From NCBI GenBank assembly GCA_017646685.1, contig JAGCLZ010000088.1, forward strand, positions 1 to 55,569: a DNA stretch of 55,569 nucleotides. Direction: 5' to 3'. Position 1 is the first letter of the stretch; each line of letters opens with the position of its first letter. The notes below the pieces were generated by a model. That model had not been told where the DNA came from. It did no database searches and saw only the letters and a program-made list of their open reading frames with translations. The stretch comes from Bacteroidales bacterium. Its GTDB lineage: Bacteria; Bacteroidota; Bacteroidia; Bacteroidales; P3. Positions 34,488-41,818 of this stretch are shown here, piece by piece. Both the position numbers and the translations under genes were made by a program.

Positions 34488-35375
34488 ATGATAACAAAAG
34501 AACGATTAGAACAGATTGGAAAATCTATTATGACAAATGCTGTTACGGCTACAGGATTTTCTCCTCAATTTAATAAAATGAGAAATATTAAATCGAATAT
34601 TCAGATTCAGATAACAGATCAAATGTCTTTTGATGAGTTGCAAGATGTTGCAATTTCTAAAAAGAACAATAATGTAATTGAAAAACTTGTTACCATAGGG
34701 AAAAAGATTTACAGCCAAAACCCAACAGATGAAAATGCTTATATGATTGCTGTATCTATTGGAACAATTATAAAAGAATATGGTTGGGACAATGATTATA
34801 TTGCGGGAGAAAAGCTTTATGTATTGGTTAATAAAATTTCTCAAGAGAACATTGAATCAGATGAATATGATAATCCTGAATTTCAATTTAAGCTAGGTGT
34901 AAAATATGCGAATGGTGAAGATGTTGTGCAAGATTATAGAAAAGCTGCATTTTGGTGGGAGAAAGCAGCACAACAAGGATATGCGACTGCACAATATAAT
35001 CTTGCACAATGTTATGAAAAAGAACTTGGAGTGAATATAGATTATACACTTGCTTTGTATTGGTATAAAAAGGCTGCAGAACAAGGTGATGATGATGCAT
35101 TAACAAATATAGCACTTTATCATTACTTAGGAAGGGGAACTTGTCAGAATTATGAAGAAGCTATTCGGTTGTGGATGGAAGCTGCAAATTTAGGGAATAA
35201 TAAGGCTGCGTATAATTTAGGAATTTGTTATCGAGATGGAGTAGGGGTCTTGAAAGATTTAGTTGAAGCAGAGGTGTGGTTGGTTAAAGCAAAAGATTTA
35301 GGACATCCTAATGCTTCCAAAGCATTGGAGCAAGTACAGAGAACACTTAAAAGACAATGGGGGTATATATTGTAG
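34488..35375 (+). CDS. Sel1-repeat protein
   Basis: 295 residues. The first 125 residues are helical and unassigned. From about residue 128 there are four Sel1-like repeats: FKLGVKYANGEDVVQDYRKA, YNLAQCYEKELGVNIDYTLA, TNIALYHYLGRGTCQNYEEA and YNLGICYRDGVGVLKDLVEA. Each is followed by A-x-W/L-[WY]-x-[KE]-A-A type helices. Sel1 solenoids act as protein-protein scaffolds. There is no signal peptide, so it should act in the cytoplasm, plausibly assembling the orphan products around it. Island composition; 22-bp gap from the upstream gene. Confidence 0.85.
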   Translation: MITKERLEQIGKSIMTNAVTATGFSPQFNKMRNIKSNIQIQITDQMSFDELQDVAISKKNNNVIEKLVTIGKKIYSQNPTDENAYMIAVSIGTIIKEYGWDNDYIAGEKLYVLVNKISQENIESDEYDNPEFQFKLGVKYANGEDVVQDYRKAAFWWEKAAQQGYATAQYNLAQCYEKELGVNIDYTLALYWYKKAAEQGDDDALTNIALYHYLGRGTCQNYEEAIRLWMEAANLGNNKAAYNLGICYRDGVGVLKDLVEAEVWLVKAKDLGHPNASKALEQVQRTLKRQWGYIL

Positions 35376-35459
35376 ATGACTTCTAAGAATTGTGTAATTG
35401 TAAAATTTTAGGAGTTGTTTTTATTAGTATTCAATAAAATAAATTTAGAATATACAGAT

Positions 35460-36068
35460 ATGATATCACAGATTTTAAAAGAATATTCTCAAATTCGTAT
35501 TTCTTATGAGGCGGTAGGTAAAGACCCCTCTATGGAGATTACAAAGATATTAAATAAATTAGCTACTGAATTAGCAAGGAATGAATGGAATTGTCCACCT
35601 ACAGAAGTTCCAACGGATGCAATAGCAATGAGTGCATTTTTTGAAATGTATGTACAGAAGATTGGTAAAGATGCTCCTATAATGTTATGCTATTATTATA
35701 GTAGTAGGGTTGCCAACGATAAATCATTTCCTGCTGATGTTAGGACATTAGGAAATATGTTTCGAGCGTTCATCGTCTTTAAGGCTATGGATAAACTTAA
35801 TATGACTTTCAATCTGGCATGCAATGCACCCTTTGCTGAATATAGAGGTAGACTCAAAAATCAACAATTCTTTGATTTCGCACTAATAAGTGATGTTTAC
35901 AAAGCATGGGATAGGGATGACAATGATTCTTTGTTGAAAAACTTAAAAAACCAAGTTCCTATAGTCGTTTCAAACTATCCTATGTTTAATAAACAACAAA
36001 TTATAGAAGAAGGAGAACTTGCACATGAAGCTGTTTTGAATGTTGTACGTACATTTATAAAATTGTAA
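35460..36068 (+). CDS. Orphan protein, island gene
   Basis: 202 residues from the ATG at 35460; an in-frame alternative codon at 35415 would add 15 residues and is less likely. It is soluble and helical, opening SQILKEYSQIRISYEAVGKD and ending HEAVLNVVRTFIKL. The stretch DAPIMLCYYYSSRVAND is its most distinctive feature. I recognise no family. The final base of its stop codon is the first base of the next start (TAATG overlap at 36066-36070), which indicates translational coupling with the next gene. Confidence 0.62.
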   Translation: MISQILKEYSQIRISYEAVGKDPSMEITKILNKLATELARNEWNCPPTEVPTDAIAMSAFFEMYVQKIGKDAPIMLCYYYSSRVANDKSFPADVRTLGNMFRAFIVFKAMDKLNMTFNLACNAPFAEYRGRLKNQQFFDFALISDVYKAWDRDDNDSLLKNLKNQVPIVVSNYPMFNKQQIIEEGELAHEAVLNVVRTFIKL

Positions 36069-36613
36069 TGAGATACTACTATCCAGATGCTCCAGATGCT
36101 TTAACTGCGAAGAAGCAATTTCTGAAGGAGCATCACTACTATGCCAAACATTGTTTCCGAAATATTAGGGGAACAGGTTATGTTATATTCGATTCCAAAG
36201 AAGAGGTGAATCTTTGGTGGAAGGAGCATACCGGAGGATATTTTTATGATGCAGAATATGAGCCGGGAACAATATTTACAGAAAGTGATGCTCTGAGAGA
36301 AATAAAAAAATGGTATGGGGATTCTATAAATGAAGCTTTGTCATTGAGAGATTATTCCTTGCCTATATTAGCAATTGGATTACCTTCAGCTACATCATTT
36401 GGGAATAGACTCTTTCTAAAGTTTACTAAATCTTTTGAAGAAGAAGATATTGCATGGCGTTTTTATGCGCATTATATTCCTCGATTTTTTAATGTTCTCA
36501 ATGTTGATAACGTAGAAATAAAAGATAAGTTGATACAGTTGCTATATGGGTATTTTTATGAAGATAGATTCAAAAAACGGATTGAAGGTAGTAAATCATT
36601 CACAAATAAATAA
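36068..36613 (+). CDS. Orphan protein, translationally coupled
   Basis: 181 residues, soluble, no recognised family. The start overlaps the previous stop by one base. The N-terminus is rich in Tyr and His (RYYYPDAPDALTAKKQFLKEHHYYAKHCF), followed by an aromatic segment NLWWKEHTGGYFYDAEYEPG. The tail is basic (RFKKRIEGSKSFTNK). The next gene starts 8 bp after its stop. Confidence 0.6.
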   Translation: MRYYYPDAPDALTAKKQFLKEHHYYAKHCFRNIRGTGYVIFDSKEEVNLWWKEHTGGYFYDAEYEPGTIFTESDALREIKKWYGDSINEALSLRDYSLPILAIGLPSATSFGNRLFLKFTKSFEEEDIAWRFYAHYIPRFFNVLNVDNVEIKDKLIQLLYGYFYEDRFKKRIEGSKSFTNK

Positions 36614-36621
36614 AACAAATT

Positions 36622-37203
36622 ATGGAATTTAATTATTCTTTTACGATAAATACTAGAATGTCAGTTCATGGGACTGTGAAATTGCCTTTAAAAAATAATA
36701 TGGTTCAATTTGGGCAATTCAGACCTGATGAAATACTTGATAAACATATTGATTATCCTTTGTATGGAGGATTGAACCATCATGAGACTGCAGAGGAATT
36801 TAGAAGTGATTGTGATTTTATTATTACTCAAGTAAATGCTGTGATTTCTAGTTTGGATTTATATACAAGTTTCAATAGGGCTTTAAAGATTATAGTTGAA
36901 AATCATATAAAAAGATTTGGAAGGATCTTTGTTAATGATTTGATGGCATATATAGATGTATATAGTGAACTTCTCTTGGCATTAGGATTCAATAGAAAAA
37001 TTCTTGCAGATATATATCCCACTATTTTATATATTTTGATTCAAATGTATAAGAATTATGTTTTAGAAGCATTTAATACATTTGATGGTAAAAATATATC
37101 GTTTGTGGATTCTCTAAGATATGATAATCTTAGAGAGTATGTTACTGTAACATATGTTTTACATGAATCATGGGGTAATCCATTTCCAGATAATGAATTA
37201 TGA
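36622..37203 (+). CDS. Orphan protein, end of the TerB/Sel1 run
   Basis: 193 residues, soluble. The N-terminal third suggests a beta-strand region (FNYSFTINTRMSVHGTVKLPL) and the rest is helical (EILDKHIDYPLYGGLNHHETAEEF, FGRIFVNDLMAYIDVYSELLLALGF). No family recognised. It closes a tight run of genes that begins with the TerB-like protein; the largest gap is about 84 bp, before the gene at 35460. About 430 bp without a gene follow, holding a 60-bp hairpin and a promoter for the next gene. Confidence 0.6.
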   Translation: MEFNYSFTINTRMSVHGTVKLPLKNNMVQFGQFRPDEILDKHIDYPLYGGLNHHETAEEFRSDCDFIITQVNAVISSLDLYTSFNRALKIIVENHIKRFGRIFVNDLMAYIDVYSELLLALGFNRKILADIYPTILYILIQMYKNYVLEAFNTFDGKNISFVDSLRYDNLREYVTVTYVLHESWGNPFPDNEL

Positions 37204-37390
37204 TAGAATGAAGTTGACGAATTAGGATAGAAATTCATTTTACAATGAAAATATGTTTTTGTGTTTAAAATGAGATAATGGGAAAACGTTTTTTATGGCT
37301 TGATAATTTTCGATTTAGGTAATGAGTCAATATGATTGAGAAAATGGGATAGGTATCTTAATTGTTTATTTGTAATATATCAATTTTTTT

Positions 37391-37450
37391 TATCCCATAT
37401 ATCTTATTGTGCTAACATATATATGTTGTGTGGGTGAGGTATATGGGATA
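37391..37450. repeat. 60-bp TATCCCATATA hairpin element, copy 1
   Basis: TATCCCATATA (37391-37401) is inverted at TATATGGGATA (37440-37450), around a central palindrome AACATATATATGTT (37414-37427). A near-identical 60-bp copy lies at 38404, and shorter relatives at 41661 and 41729. Confidence 0.8.
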
Positions 37451-37500
37451 ATTAAAAAAAAGTCAGCACAAAGAATGCGAAAGCAATGATATAAATTGGC

Positions 37501-37532
37501 TTTGCGTATATGCGATAAATTGCTTATTTTTG
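37501..37532 (+). promoter_or_regulatory. Promoter and hairpin leader of the zinc-ribbon gene
   Basis: TTTG (37501-37504), 20 nt, TATTTTTG (37525-37532): a perfect Bacteroidetes promoter. The leader of about 100 nt carries a hairpin in which GAGCAAAATAG (from 37546) pairs with CTATTTTGCTT. Confidence 0.75.
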
Positions 37533-37639
37533 CAAAACTAATTTTGAGCAAAATAGTAAAGGTGGGTTCTCTATTTTGCTTGAAAGTGATAAGAAAGTAA
37601 ATTTTCATAACCTGCCATTTAATAATAAAAAGATAAGAT

Positions 37640-38314
37640 ATGTTGCCTGCTAAATGCGAATTGTTGAAATGCCCATATTGTGGCAAAGAAAAAGAAGTGT
37701 TGTCTATAGCTTCGGGTAATACTTTTAATAGTAAATATTGGTCAGATACAAAAGAGTTCCATCCTATGTTGCCTACTGTATCGCCCATACAGAAATGCCC
37801 TTCGTGTGGTAAATACTATTTTAAGGCTAATGTTAAATCCAGAATGGGTGTTGATTATAGTTTCGATAAGGGTGAATTGACCTACGGGGAACTTAAGGAA
37901 GCAGCACTACAGTTTGAGGGTGAAGAGCGTATTAGCAAAGATAACAGACAAACACTACTCTTTTACCTTCGCCACATTTGGCAACAGAATAGAAAAATTA
38001 GCAAAGATAATAGAAAAACACTACTCTTTGAGTTAATGTGGGCATATAACGACAAATATAATAGGGAAGGTATGGATATAGTAGAGCCATCAGATAAAGA
38101 ACGTAGTTATATTGAAGCTGTAATTAAGGAACTTATGGAAGGGTATGAATTGAGAGATCTGTTTATTGCTGAGCTGTATAGGGAAAGGGGAATGTTTGAA
38201 GAAGCCCTCGAGATACTAGAAACATGCAGCTATACCGAAGATTATTTGATTGAGATAATTGAAAAGATGAAGGTGTATGCGAAAAATAAAAGTAGGATAG
38301 CATTTCTACGTTAG
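37640..38314 (+). CDS. Zinc-ribbon and TPR-like protein
   Basis: 224 residues. Two Cys pairs, CPYCGKEKE (about residue 11) and CPSCGKYYF (about residue 52), form an N-terminal zinc ribbon of a kind seen in Bacteroidetes DUF2225-like proteins. The C-terminal half is helical and TPR-like (LRDLFIAELYRERGMFEEALEILE). In the middle a 66-bp stretch is duplicated in frame: ISKDNRQTLLFYLRHIW and ISKDNRKTLLFELMWAY, with DNA copies beginning at 37931 and 37997. It has its own promoter and is flanked on both sides by the 60-bp TATCCC hairpin, so the gene plus one hairpin may be a movable or duplicated cassette. Confidence 0.72.
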   Translation: MLPAKCELLKCPYCGKEKEVLSIASGNTFNSKYWSDTKEFHPMLPTVSPIQKCPSCGKYYFKANVKSRMGVDYSFDKGELTYGELKEAALQFEGEERISKDNRQTLLFYLRHIWQQNRKISKDNRKTLLFELMWAYNDKYNREGMDIVEPSDKERSYIEAVIKELMEGYELRDLFIAELYRERGMFEEALEILETCSYTEDYLIEIIEKMKVYAKNKSRIAFLR

Positions 38315-38403
38315 TTTTTATGTTACTGTAAGAAAAGGTTGTCGCTTTTCTTTGTTCAAGTAGATAATATCTGAGAATTATAGATATATATATCAAACAC
38401 TTT

Positions 38404-38463
38404 TATCCCATATATCTTATTGTGCTAACATATATATGTTATGAGGTTGAGATATATGGGATA
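38404..38463. repeat. 60-bp TATCCCATATA hairpin element, copy 2
   Basis: Same length as the copy at 37391 (offset 1013 bp). The first 37 bp or so are identical, with changes only in the right-hand inner arm. It lies between the zinc-ribbon gene and the FtsZ-like gene. Confidence 0.8.
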
Positions 38464-38531
38464 ATTTTAATAATAGTATACTATGGTATTGATGATAACG
38501 TTATAAACGCAAATATAAAATAATAGATGAT

Positions 38532-39179
38532 ATGAGAAAAAACACATTAAAAAACAATTTGGCAGAGTATGAACTTACTGAAGAATTATCTAATCCTATT
38601 AAGGTGATAGGCATAGGTGGCTGTGGTTCTAACACTGTAAATCATATATATAGAGAAGGAGTTACAGATATGGATCTTATTGTGTGCGATTCAGATGGTA
38701 AAAGTTTGGAACAGAGTCCGGTGCCTGCTAAAATACAGTTGGGAGATACAGGGTTAGGAGCAGAAGGTAAACCCGAAGTAGCTAAAAATATGGCTATAGA
38801 ACGTAGAGAAGAGATAAAGAAGATTATTTCGCCCAATACAAAGATGCTTTTCATTGTTGCCGGCATGGGTGGCGGTACAGGGTCGGGGGCAGCACCTGTG
38901 GTGGCAGAAATTGCCAAAAGTATTACCGATGATAATGCTAAAAGTAAGATACATGTTGGTGCAGTAGTAACTACACCTCTTTCATTTGAAGGTCCAAGGA
39001 GAAAGAAGGTAGCCGAAGAGGGTATTCAAGAACTAAAAAAGTATGTGGATTCTATTACTGTCATGGATAATAACAGACTTATAAAATATGATAATTTGAG
39101 TATGGCAAATGCATTCAAAATAGCTGATGATATGGTTTTTGAGGCAATAAAAAGCATGATAGTAACATTTGAGGGGTAG
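38532..39179 (+). CDS. Truncated FtsZ-like GTPase domain protein
   Basis: 215 residues covering only the N-terminal nucleotide-binding domain of FtsZ plus helix H7. It has the early loop VIGIGGCGSNTVNHIYREGV and the tubulin signature GMGGGTGSGAAPVVAE. It also has VVTTPLSFEGPRRKKVAEEG, DSITVMDNNRL and the H7 stretch MANAFKIADDMVFEAIKSM. It stops at IVTFEG, where normal FtsZ continues through the T7 loop (NxDxxD type), which supplies the catalytic acids to the neighbouring subunit, and then the C-terminal domain. No continuation is found in any frame downstream. It could bind GTP and cap or poison FtsZ filaments but should not support hydrolysis itself. Island composition; it is not the housekeeping ftsZ. 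Confidence 0.88.
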   Translation: MRKNTLKNNLAEYELTEELSNPIKVIGIGGCGSNTVNHIYREGVTDMDLIVCDSDGKSLEQSPVPAKIQLGDTGLGAEGKPEVAKNMAIERREEIKKIISPNTKMLFIVAGMGGGTGSGAAPVVAEIAKSITDDNAKSKIHVGAVVTTPLSFEGPRRKKVAEEGIQELKKYVDSITVMDNNRLIKYDNLSMANAFKIADDMVFEAIKSMIVTFEG

Positions 39180-39289
39180 ATTTCTTTTAGTTGGAGTGGA
39201 CTGAGAAAATATTTTTTTGTGTATTTCGTTTTTATATTCTCGTCTTTATTCAATTGCACGAATTGTTTTATTTATAGAAAAACTGTGAT

Positions 39290-39814
39290 ATGAAAAAATG
39301 GATTAAAAGAACTGTTATAGCAATGTTGGCAATTGTAGTGATAGGGTTGCTGATACCACAAAATTTGAAGATGCCTGTAGTAGGTGCAGGTTGGGATAGC
39401 TATAATCACGAAACTTTTTGGTATCCCGGGTGGGGATCTTCCGGAGTGCATAGGGGGGTAGATATATTTGCCAAGAAAGGTACAAGTGTGCATTCTTCTA
39501 CTATTGGGATAGTACTTTTTACATCCGATGGTAAAAAAAGCGGTAAGTTTGTTACAATACTTGGACCTAAATGGAGAATACATTATTATGCTCATTTAGA
39601 CGAAGTGAAGACACGTCCATTGGCTTTTGTTACTCAAAATACAGAGATTGGCACAGTAGGTAATACCGGAAATGCTGCCACTACGCCTGCTCATTTGCAT
39701 TATTCTATAGTTACTAAAATACCTTATCCTTGGCGAATAGATGATGCTCCGCTTGGACACTTGAAAATGTTTTACTTAAATCCTATTGATTATTTGGAAG
39801 AAAATGGGAAATGA
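39290..39814 (+). CDS. M23-family (LytM) metallopeptidase, membrane-anchored
   Basis: 174 residues. One N-terminal hydrophobic helix (about 8-24) exports or anchors the protein. A minimal M23 domain follows, with the zinc ligands HRGVDIF (HxxxD) and the HLH motif in TPAHLHYSIV, plus the intermediate IHYYAHLDEV and IGTVGNTGNA blocks. All catalytic residues are present, so it should cleave peptidoglycan cross-bridges. It lacks the coiled-coil or regulatory domains of division hydrolases such as EnvC. It lies 110 bp after the FtsZ-like gene and 30 bp before a small membrane protein, suggesting a three-gene module. Confidence 0.85.
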   Translation: MKKWIKRTVIAMLAIVVIGLLIPQNLKMPVVGAGWDSYNHETFWYPGWGSSGVHRGVDIFAKKGTSVHSSTIGIVLFTSDGKKSGKFVTILGPKWRIHYYAHLDEVKTRPLAFVTQNTEIGTVGNTGNAATTPAHLHYSIVTKIPYPWRIDDAPLGHLKMFYLNPIDYLEENGK

Positions 39815-39844
39815 GGTTATGGATTTTATAAATAAGAATATGCG

Positions 39845-40429
39845 ATGAAAAGAATTATAATCGTATCAATTATAATTATCTTACTAATAATAGGAAACGG
39901 ATGTTATTGGCTTTTCTCGGATGTTCAAAGAGGGTGTGTAGAAAAAATAGCAAAAGGGCAACCAACCTCGTTGTATGAGAAAGCTAGTATTTTGACTTTG
40001 CATCTTGGTATATGCAGTATAGGTTCACTGTATTGTAAGGATGCTGCGTATGCAAATTTTAAGATGTTGGTTACTGATAAGGATACGGTTTATATGCATT
40101 CAGATAATTGGATTACAGCTAAAATTAAAGCACGATTTGAAAATAACCAATTGGGTAAAATGGCTTGGAATGGTGATGTCGATTATGCTTTTAATTCTCC
40201 GGAAAAAGATGGTGCAATATTATTGAACGGGTGTATATTGAGCGAAAGAGTGATTGATGGTAAACAATGCTATGTGGCAGAATGTGATTATACATGGAAA
40301 TGTCCGAGTAAAACAACTTTCAAAATTACAGATGGATTATCTATAGTGTTGTACGAACAACTATTTTATGAACTTGAAAAAGAGGGTTTGTTGAATCCAT
40401 TTAAACTAGTGTGCTATTGCGAAAGATAA
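39845..40429 (+). CDS. Hypothetical membrane-anchored protein beside the M23 peptidase
   Basis: 194 residues. The first 25 residues form a hydrophobic segment (IIIVSIIIILLIIGNGCYW). A Cys within it (GNGC) might be a lipoprotein acylation site, though the preceding residues fit a lipobox poorly. The rest is extracytoplasmic with several Cys (GICSIGSLYCKD, NGCILSE, QCYVAECDYTWKCPS, KLVCYCER) and is likely disulfide-bonded. No family recognised. The 30-bp gap from the M23 gene suggests co-transcription; an immunity or regulatory role toward the peptidase is possible but only inferred from position. Confidence 0.62.
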   Translation: MKRIIIVSIIIILLIIGNGCYWLFSDVQRGCVEKIAKGQPTSLYEKASILTLHLGICSIGSLYCKDAAYANFKMLVTDKDTVYMHSDNWITAKIKARFENNQLGKMAWNGDVDYAFNSPEKDGAILLNGCILSERVIDGKQCYVAECDYTWKCPSKTTFKITDGLSIVLYEQLFYELEKEGLLNPFKLVCYCER

Positions 40430-40493
40430 AGTAACTTCAGGAAAAATACGTTTATAGGTTTGTAGGAAAAGATACATTCGATATTTTCCCTAC

Positions 40494-40527
40494 TGACGAA
40501 AATGAATGATTTCTTTGATTTTCGTCA
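40494..40527. repeat. TGACGAAAAT hairpin, copy 1
   Basis: TGACGAAAAT (40494-40503) is inverted at ATTTTCGTCA (40518-40527). The flanks CTAC before and TAGGGATTT after are shared with the copy at 41479. It may end transcription of the M23 module. Confidence 0.7.
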
Positions 40528-40632
40528 TAGGGATTTTGTGTATAGTAAGCCTATGCCTGAGTAAAAGTTTAAAATAAAGGAGGTGATGGTTGTAAAGCTT
40601 GAGGTAAATTTGAAAACTCGGAAGGGGAGTAT

Positions 40633-40770
40633 GCAAAACATCGGATCTTTTGGGGTAAAACATCCGATGTTTTGGGGTAAAAGATCGGATGTTTTTGACT
40701 GTAAGCATAAGGATTTTCAATTTTATCGTAAGGCTTACAGTTTTTACATCAAGGATTTTTTGCATCAATG
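40633..40770. repeat. 22/23-bp-phased mirror array, GGGGTAAAA type
   Basis: Units start at 40633 (GCAAAAC), 40656 (GTAAAAC), 40678 (GTAAAAG) and 40701 (GTAAGC): steps 23, 22 and 23 bp. Unit 1 (AAACATCGGATCTTTT) and unit 3 (AAAAGATCGGATGTTT) are inverses with one mismatch, and unit 2 (ACATCCGATGT) is its own inverse at the centre. A looser outer pair, CTGTAAGC/GCTTACAG, follows to 40741. No gene is present between 40430 and 40796. Confidence 0.78.
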
Positions 40771-40796
40771 CGAATGTTTTTAGAAGTAGTTTAGTG

Positions 40797-41279
40797 TTAC
40801 TTCTCTAAGTCCGCCAAAAAGTTTTCGTAGCCCTTTACGAAGTATTTAATTTTTGTACGTCCTTTTTCTATTATAGAAAATCCTTCTTCTTCGAGCTTTT
40901 TTCCTTGTGCTTCTATGCCTCCGGGGAATTTTTCGTTTAGTTCGCCGTCCTTTTTCAGAACCCTCCAGTAGGGTGTAAGGTTTTCTTGGCGTTGTTCGCT
41001 AGCATGTGCTACTATGCTTATGAATATTCCTGCGGTGAGAGGGCAAGTGAAATCGGCGTTGTGTTTTTTTGCCAATGTTGTTCTAAGCTGTTCGGTAGTA
41101 GCAAGCTTGCCTTTTTCTATTTTCTTGATAAGTGTATCGTATTCGATGGGAGAAGCCAAAAGCATTTTGCTCCCTCCATATCGTTTTATTACTTCTGGGG
41201 CGGTTAGCTCTTTTATTTTGGGCATATCTTTACTGTCATGGAGCATTGCGTTGAAGTCTTTTTCTTTTGTCTTTGCCAT
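40797..41279 (-). CDS. MGMT-family DNA-binding protein (alkyltransferase-like)
   Basis: 160 residues resembling the C-terminal DNA-binding domain of O6-alkylguanine-DNA alkyltransferases. Key stretches are TTEQLRTTLAKKHNADFTCPLTAGIF (winged-helix region) and TPYWRVLKKDGELNEKFPGGIEAQ, followed by LEEEGFSI. The catalytic PCHRV motif of true MGMT reads PYWRV here, with no Cys, so it is not a self-methylating repair enzyme. It fits the alkyltransferase-like or MGMT-family proteins that flag damage. An N-terminal 40 residues are lineage-specific. It is in the opposite orientation to the island genes and has its own consensus promoter; it is flanked by the two TGACGAAAAT hairpins. Confidence 0.75.
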   Translation of the reverse strand: MAKTKEKDFNAMLHDSKDMPKIKELTAPEVIKRYGGSKMLLASPIEYDTLIKKIEKGKLATTEQLRTTLAKKHNADFTCPLTAGIFISIVAHASEQRQENLTPYWRVLKKDGELNEKFPGGIEAQGKKLEEEGFSIIEKGRTKIKYFVKGYENFLADLEK

Positions 41280-41325
41280 AAAGTATCAGTATTTTACGAG
41301 TGAAAAATGTTTTGTTTTCAGTGTA

Positions 41326-41356
41326 CAAAGATACTACTTTTTTGTCAACTTCCAAA
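41326..41356 (-). promoter_or_regulatory. Promoter of the MGMT-family gene
   Basis: On the minus strand TTTG (41356-41353), a 19-nt spacer and TATCTTTG (41333-41326) match the Bacteroidetes consensus perfectly. The start point would be near 41319, about 40 nt before the ATG. Confidence 0.8.
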
Positions 41357-41478
41357 AAAGTGATTTGTGGATTTTTTCAGGAGAGATTTGTTATATGTGA
41401 TAATGAATGTTTGCTATATTTGTGTAGATTGTTGTTAATCATTATTATTACTATAGTGTTTAATTACTGTATTTCTAC

Positions 41479-41512
41479 TGACGAAAATGAGCGATTTTGT
41501 CAATTTTCGTCA
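41479..41512. repeat. TGACGAAAAT hairpin, copy 2
   Basis: TGACGAAAAT (41479-41488) inverted at ATTTTCGTCA (41503-41512), with the same 34-nt length and same outer CTAC/TAGGGATTT as copy 1 at 40494. A plus-strand TATATTTG lies about 57 bp upstream (41415-41422) but lacks a well-placed -33 element. Confidence 0.7.
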
Positions 41513-41660
41513 GTAGGGATTTATCGTATAGGCAACTTCTAAAAATTGCTTTGTAGGTAGCTGACGGAAATGGACAGATGGTTTAATAGGATGATAATGA
41601 AATAAAAAGTACAACTATATGAGAAAAATGTGCTGTTGTCTAATATAGAACACTTTATTT

Positions 41661-41698
41661 TATCCCATACATATTGTTCCGGTAATGTGTATAGGATA
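41661..41698. repeat. TATCCCATA hairpin, short copy 3
   Basis: TATCCCATACAT (41661-41672) pairs imperfectly with ATGTGTATAGGATA (ending 41698). Related by its arm to the 60-bp elements at 37391 and 38404. Confidence 0.6.
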
Positions 41699-41728
41699 AG
41701 TTTTGGATTAGTATATATCATAATGAAT

Positions 41729-41766
41729 TATCCCATATATGTTACGTGCATAACATATATGGGATA
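41729..41766. repeat. TATCCCATA hairpin, short copy 4
   Basis: TATCCCATATATGTTA (41729-41744) and its exact inverse TAACATATATGGGATA (41751-41766) enclose a 6-nt loop. It lies 52 bp beyond the stop of trmB (minus strand) and may terminate it. The stretch 41357-41818 has no other feature that I can support. Confidence 0.75.
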
Positions 41767-41818
41767 AATTGTTGGGATATATATGATATTCTGATAAACT
41801 GAAATAAGACGTTCAACC

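Noticed and set aside
38532..39290. Frameshifted full-length ftsZ
   Set aside because: No frame after 39179 encodes a T7 loop or FtsZ C-terminal domain before the M23 gene.
41300..41542. 80-residue plus-strand frame
   Set aside because: It overlaps the MGMT-family promoter and a hairpin, and its sequence is unlike a protein.
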